NCBI GenBank assembly: GCA_030830725.1
Contig: JAURMN010000083.1
Span: forward strand, 1-10,726
Direction: 5' to 3'
Length of the DNA: 10,726 nt
Source: Balneolales bacterium
GTDB lineage: Bacteria; Bacteroidota; Rhodothermia; Balneolales; Balneolaceae
Made by a program: the position numbers and the translations under genes. Below are positions 7,495-10,726 of the stretch, in pieces. The notes under the pieces are model-generated. The model made no database searches. It was not told the origin of the DNA and worked only from the letters and a program-made list of their open reading frames with translations. Each line of letters begins with the position of its first letter. Within the stretch, counting starts at the first letter, position 1.

Positions 7495-8019
7495 TTGAAC
7501 CGAAACTCACTCTCATTTTTACAGGTAATGACCGGGCTGGCCTTGGTCGTCTTCATGAGTGGATGTGTTCGCTACAGCTTCACAGGAACTAGCATTCCTG
7601 CGGACGTCAGTACTATTTATATTCCATTTTTTCCGGATCGATCCAGTAGTGGTCTTGGGGTTTTGAGCGATGAGCTTTATTCAAAGCTGGTTAATCGCTT
7701 TGTACGACAAAGTCGCCTTACACTAGCTGGCAGCGAACAAGATGCGGATGCCTGGATTCGTGGAGAAATCATCAGTTATCGAAACCAGGCTTTCACGGTA
7801 ACCGGAGACGAACAAACCAGCCTAAATCAGGTACAAATCACAGTCAGAGCAAGTTTTCAATACGCCAGTGAGGAAAAGGTGGTTTGGAACTCCACTGTGA
7901 GTGGTACCGCAACCTATGATGTTCTCAATAATCCGGTTGATGGGGAGTTTGAGGCGATCGATGAAGCTCTGGAACAGATTGTCAACACTATGTTTACCAA
8001 TTCCGTAAGTCAGTGGTAG
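7495..8019 (+). CDS. lptE: LPS-assembly outer-membrane lipoprotein LptE
   Basis: This is a 174-residue lipoprotein precursor. From the TTG at 7495 it has a short positively charged n-region (R3), a hydrophobic core (about 7-20) and a lipobox-like MSGC with C24 as the expected lipidated residue. The ATG at 7528 would leave a signal sequence without any basic residue, so the TTG start is preferred. The mature part (RYSFTGTSIPADVSTIYIPF, then FPDRSSSGLGVLSDELYSKL) matches the Bacteroidota-type LptE pattern as I know it. LptE plugs and assembles the LptD barrel that inserts lipopolysaccharide into the outer leaflet of the outer membrane. The gene lies 26 bp after the sigma-54 activator and 10 bp before the next gene. 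Its presence argues for a diderm with LPS. Assignment rests on pattern and context, since LptE sequences are poorly conserved. Confidence 0.87.
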   Translation: MNRNSLSFLQVMTGLALVVFMSGCVRYSFTGTSIPADVSTIYIPFFPDRSSSGLGVLSDELYSKLVNRFVRQSRLTLAGSEQDADAWIRGEIISYRNQAFTVTGDEQTSLNQVQITVRASFQYASEEKVVWNSTVSGTATYDVLNNPVDGEFEAIDEALEQIVNTMFTNSVSQW

Positions 8020-8029
8020 AGGGCTTTTC

Positions 8030-8668
8030 ATGATCTTACCCGAGTTTTTTCCGAGATTGCTTAAAACCTTTAGTGAAAACGTGTTGACCCGAGATCGCTC
8101 GTTTTTTTGCTCCAAAGACGGGCGTTTAGTACCCTCTTCGAATAACGATATTCGCGAAAATCGGGATCCAATCTATTATGTAGGAAAAGCCATTCTTTTT
8201 TTCGCGGAAGGAGATGTCCATCATGCTGTTAAAGAGGCTGTTAACGCGAGACTATTTGCTCCTGGAAGTTCTGTTTTGACTATTTTACCTCTCTATTTTC
8301 AACATTCCGATTTATTTCATAACCCTTCTCTTTATTCGTTGTTGATTAATTCTACTCTACAAACTGAAGATCCTCTGGATCGAATTATCTCCGAATTGTC
8401 CCAAGCTGAAAGCAAAGGAAGACTCAAGATTGAGTTTCTCAAACCAGATTCAGAAAATAAAGAGTTACTTACCGAACATCTTGAGACTCCATTACAGTCT
8501 GAAGATGATTATCGTTTTATCACACCCACTTACATTTCGATCTTTGAAGAACAGGGAAAATGGGCGGAGGCTCTGTTTTTGATTGAAAAGTATTCAGAAC
8601 AATTTCCGGAACTGAGCCATAAATTCAGCGAGATCAAGACACGTCTTGAGAAAAAACTCAATAGCTGA
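8030..8668 (+). CDS. Uncharacterised protein with TPR-like C-terminal segment
   Basis: I do not recognise this 212-residue protein. It has no signal peptide or membrane segment and should be cytoplasmic. Residues 48-76 (PIYYVGKAILFFAEGDVHHAVKEAVNARL region) resemble a helical repeat. Residues about 164-196 (TPTYISIFEEQGKWAEALFLIEK, then FPEL) look like one tetratricopeptide repeat unit, with the usual x-Q-G-x-W/Y-x-E-A-L spacing. The C-terminus is a charged helix. The middle (100-160) is acidic and featureless. The start at ATG 8030 follows an AGAGGG ribosome-binding match (8018-8023, 6 nt away) that overlaps the lptE stop, so it is probably translated with lptE. In Bacteroidota I recall small TPR-like proteins in this position after lptE, but their role is unknown to me. 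An interaction scaffold for envelope assembly is only a guess. Confidence 0.8.
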   Translation: MILPEFFPRLLKTFSENVLTRDRSFFCSKDGRLVPSSNNDIRENRDPIYYVGKAILFFAEGDVHHAVKEAVNARLFAPGSSVLTILPLYFQHSDLFHNPSLYSLLINSTLQTEDPLDRIISELSQAESKGRLKIEFLKPDSENKELLTEHLETPLQSEDDYRFITPTYISIFEEQGKWAEALFLIEKYSEQFPELSHKFSEIKTRLEKKLNS

Positions 8669-8694
8669 TATCACGAAATCGATTCTGGGTCACC

Positions 8695-9345
8695 TCAAAG
8701 GGCTCTAACAAACGGATTACTGACTTTTTCTACTCCGATAGTTGTCTCAGGGCCATGACCCGGAAGAACTCGGGTATTGTCCGGTAGTTTGTAAAGTACG
8801 TATCGGATTGAATGAACTAACTCATCCGCATTGGCTTTTAAAATGTCCGTACGACCAACGCTCTGGCTGAATAAGACATCCCCTGAAAAGACCAACGAAT
8901 CCGTAGGAAAATAAAAGGAGCAATGGTCTGGAGAATGTCCTGGTGTATATAATATCTGAAACTCAAATGGCTTTAGTTGATGCAGATTTTCAGGTGTGAG
9001 CTCTAGAGGATTGAGCTGATTTTCAATCCCTGATGCCCCCAATGAAATGCCAAAAAGCTGGGATTGCAGAGTGAGGGACGCCCAAATGGAACGATCCTGA
9101 GTACTCAAATACACCGGTAAATCCGGCCAGATTTTTAAAATAGAGGACAATCCGGCTACGTGATCAACATGTGCGTGCGTTATAATAACCGCTTTTAACG
9201 TTGATTTTGACGATGCAAGACAATCTAAAAAGGATTGAAGCTCAAAAGGGGATGTAAAACCAGGATCGATGAGCAGGGCATCCTGGTTTTGAATATAGAG
9301 ATAGGTATTCTCCGCAAATGGTCCGACTGTAAATGTATAAACCAC
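8695..9345 (-). CDS. Metallo-beta-lactamase-fold hydrolase, glyoxalase II-like
   Basis: This 216-residue cytosolic hydrolase of the MBL superfamily has all metal ligands: THAHVDH (H57, H59, D61, H62), TPGHSPDH (H137), FSGDVLF (D156) and LPGHGPET (H197). The order and the SGDVLF/GRTD and PGHGPETTIGVEK blocks fit the compact YcbL-like or hydroxyacylglutathione-hydrolase-like subgroup rather than RNase J/Z or true beta-lactamases. It lacks the longer C-terminal glutathione-binding domain of classic GloB, so the thioester substrate is open. A TGA three codons upstream leaves GTG 9345 as the only sensible start, and the conserved VGPFAENTYL begins right after it. It follows the bL31 gene by 16 bp and is probably co-transcribed with it. 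It converges on the 8030 gene with 26 bp between stops. Confidence 0.9.
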   Translation of the reverse strand: MVYTFTVGPFAENTYLYIQNQDALLIDPGFTSPFELQSFLDCLASSKSTLKAVIITHAHVDHVAGLSSILKIWPDLPVYLSTQDRSIWASLTLQSQLFGISLGASGIENQLNPLELTPENLHQLKPFEFQILYTPGHSPDHCSFYFPTDSLVFSGDVLFSQSVGRTDILKANADELVHSIRYVLYKLPDNTRVLPGHGPETTIGVEKVSNPFVRAL

Positions 9346-9361
9346 CGGAGATCAGCAAGAA

Positions 9362-9574
9362 TTAGTTCTTACTGTATCGCTTATTGAAACGATCAACACG
9401 GTCCGCTTTTTTCTGTAAGTTCAGATTTTTGGTATAAAACGGATGGTTTTTGGAATCAATCTCACTTTTGTAAATGCCATCTTTGAGATTCATTGTGCTA
9501 CGAGTGGTAAACTCGCTTCCATCACTCATGATAACTTTTACTTCGTTGTACTCGGGATGAATATCTTTTTTCAT
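9362..9574 (-). CDS. rpmE: Ribosomal protein bL31, zinc-independent form
   Basis: This 70-residue large-subunit protein starts MKKDIHPEYNEVKV and contains EFTTRST, HPFYT and the C-terminal DRVDRFNKRY, all typical of bL31. It has no cysteine at all, so the CxxC zinc site of the zinc-binding form is absent (the C-minus type). The frame can be extended three codons to a GTG, but the ATG at 9574 gives the standard family N-terminus. There is no Shine-Dalgarno; the start is preceded by a T-run. A gap of 104 bp separates it from the upstream ATPase gene, long enough for its own promoter and leader. The downstream hydrolase gene is 16 bp away. Confidence 0.93.
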   Translation of the reverse strand: MKKDIHPEYNEVKVIMSDGSEFTTRSTMNLKDGIYKSEIDSKNHPFYTKNLNLQKKADRVDRFNKRYSKN

Positions 9575-9600
9575 AAAAAACACACATTCAGTTGATTTGA

Positions 9601-9646
9601 GCCGGATTTAACCAGCACTAATCGTATGGGTTTAAAATTAATTATA
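9601..9646 (-). promoter_or_regulatory. Possible rpmE promoter and leader hairpin
   Basis: On the minus strand a perfect TATAAT lies at 9646-9641, 66 bases upstream of the bL31 start, in AT-rich sequence. No good -35 or TTTG element sits at the right distance, so this is weak. Within the resulting leader, GCTGG (9616-9612) can pair with CCGGC (9605-9601) around a 6-nt loop, using one G-U pair, ending 26 nt before the ATG. This could be a small leader hairpin. Both readings are inference from short motifs. Confidence 0.25.
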
Positions 9647-9678
9647 GCTTTACAAGATAATAAGTTTGTCCCTGAATC

Positions 9679-10726
9679 TCAATTATACTCCTCATCTTCC
9701 TCAATAGATCCAATTTTTCCTAAGACAGAACCAACCATATCGGAATATGAAATCGTATCATCGAGATCTTCCTTACCCAAAATCGAATACTGATGAAGGG
9801 CATCCAGCACCAAACCCATCCAGGCATAACGTTCAAGTCTCTGATTCTTGATCACTTCTGCACGAGTAGACAAAGGCTCTACCAATTCTGATAGACCTTT
9901 AACATTTTCCAGTCGTGACTGGTACTCTTTTTCAGACATTGTATCTGAGACTTCTACCATCCCGCCGGAGGCAAACCATTCTTTGATCTCTGAATAGAGA
10001 TCTTTGACTGAAGAAGTTTCCCCACCTTTTGGACGACGGGATTTTGTATTGGGTGCCGGAAAATGCTCTTTAAAGACTCGTATAACTGCTCGTCCGATTA
10101 AATGTTTGGCTACCTGCACAGCTCCCTCTTGCTCACCCTCATATACGAGCTCTAGTTTTCCAGTCAGAGCCGGAACAATTTGGTAGAGATCTGAAATCCG
10201 AAGTACGATATCTGTTTCCTTATTACGATACGCGCGCTGTTCGGCGGATGAAATCATCTGTTCCATGGCAGTAATGGTCATACGAGCCGAAACTCCGCTC
10301 TTCTGGTCCACATATTCACACTCTCTTGCCTCAAACGCCACCCATTCGATCAGATCTCTAAAAAAGTCGGGGATTTGTATGCGTAGGTCTTGATTGCGCT
10401 CCATCCATGCTTCTTGATCCGTGATTTTTCGAGCAACATCCAGTTCCTTTGGATAGTGTGTGATAATTTGGGCATCAATTCGATCTTTCAACGGGGTAAT
10501 AATGTTACCTCGGTTCGTATAGTCTTCCGGATTTGCCGAAAACGCAATCACCAGATCTAACGGCAGACGAAGGTTAAATCCACGAATTTGGATATCTCCT
10601 TCTTGTAAAATATTAAACAACGCTACTTGAATTCTGGCTTGTAAATCTGGCAATTCATTAATCACAAAAATGCATCTGTTTGCACGTGGAATCATCCCAA
10701 AATGAATCACTCTGTCATCTGCATAG
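9679..10726 (-). CDS. MoxR/magnesium-chelatase-like AAA+ ATPase, N-terminus missing
   Basis: The window edge cuts the start; 348 residues to the stop are visible and the frame is open to the edge. Lost upstream are the Walker A loop and the first part of the AAA+ domain. Visible are a Walker B-like IFVINELPDLQ (10668-10636), with Asn-Glu where Asp-Glu is usual, then ALFNILQEGDIQIRG, a sensor-1 region FSANPEDYTNRG and PLKDRID with a probable arginine finger. This is the ChlI/MoxR-type ATPase group, which usually works with a von Willebrand factor A protein as chaperone or remodelling machine. No VWA gene lies directly downstream, where bL31 sits instead. The C-terminal half is helical and ends in the acidic EEDEEYN. 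Calling it a magnesium chelatase for chlorophyll synthesis is not supported. Confidence 0.88.
   Translation of the reverse strand, partial: YADDRVIHFGMIPRANRCIFVINELPDLQARIQVALFNILQEGDIQIRGFNLRLPLDLVIAFSANPEDYTNRGNIITPLKDRIDAQIITHYPKELDVARKITDQEAWMERNQDLRIQIPDFFRDLIEWVAFEARECEYVDQKSGVSARMTITAMEQMISSAEQRAYRNKETDIVLRISDLYQIVPALTGKLELVYEGEQEGAVQVAKHLIGRAVIRVFKEHFPAPNTKSRRPKGGETSSVKDLYSEIKEWFASGGMVEVSDTMSEKEYQSRLENVKGLSELVEPLSTRAEVIKNQRLERYAWMGLVLDALHQYSILGKEDLDDTISYSDMVGSVLGKIGSIEEDEEYN

Noticed and set aside
7822..8115. Long open frame antisense to the lptE/8030 gene junction.
   Set aside because: It overlaps two well-supported genes and encodes no recognisable domain, so it is a shadow of the coding strand.
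8646..8661. TTGAG-AAAAAA-CTCAA inverted repeat at the end of the 8030 gene.
   Set aside because: The stem is weak (5 bp, AT-rich), lies in coding sequence and lacks a following T-run, so it is not a credible terminator.

Overview
The window is ordinary chromosomal, housekeeping-type DNA with tightly packed short operons. It most likely comes from a member of the Bacteroidota/FCB group. The best indications are the run miaB - sigma-54 activator - lptE - small TPR-like protein, a gene order I recall from Bacteroidota, the zinc-free bL31, and the magnesium-chelatase-type ATPase with an Asn-Glu Walker B. Most starts lack a clear Shine-Dalgarno sequence, which also fits. A placement near Balneolia/Rhodothermia is a guess from protein flavour only. 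I see no rRNA, tRNA, CRISPR array, insertion sequence, phage gene or sign of recent transfer.

Layout. Bases 1-385 (minus) hold the N-terminal part of cinA, cut by the window edge. Divergent to it, 433-2229 (plus) is a compact set: pgsA and pgpA, overlapping at ATGA and encoding two consecutive steps of phosphatidylglycerol synthesis, then pyrE of pyrimidine synthesis. Converging on this set, 2258-4483 (minus) carries an aminotransferase class IV gene (probably pabC) followed by pabB, which together would supply p-aminobenzoate for folate. No pabA amidotransferase gene is in view. The 281 bp between pabC and miaB is the largest non-coding stretch. It holds two perfect palindromes, each overlapping a plausible upstream promoter element of one of the divergent genes.

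From 4765 to 8668 (plus) runs a likely operon: miaB (tRNA methylthiolation), a sigma-54 activator with no N-terminal sensory domain, lptE (outer-membrane LPS-assembly lipoprotein) and an uncharacterised 212-residue protein with a TPR-like C-terminus. Gaps are 4, 26 and 10 bp. Converging from the right edge (minus) are a 5'-truncated MoxR/magnesium-chelatase-like AAA+ ATPase, a zinc-independent ribosomal protein bL31, and a glyoxalase-II-like metallo-beta-lactamase-fold hydrolase.

Nothing here looks like a new defence or mobile system. The points most worth a second look are the paired palindromes between pabC and miaB, the stand-alone sigma-54 activator next to lptE, and the uncharacterised gene after lptE.
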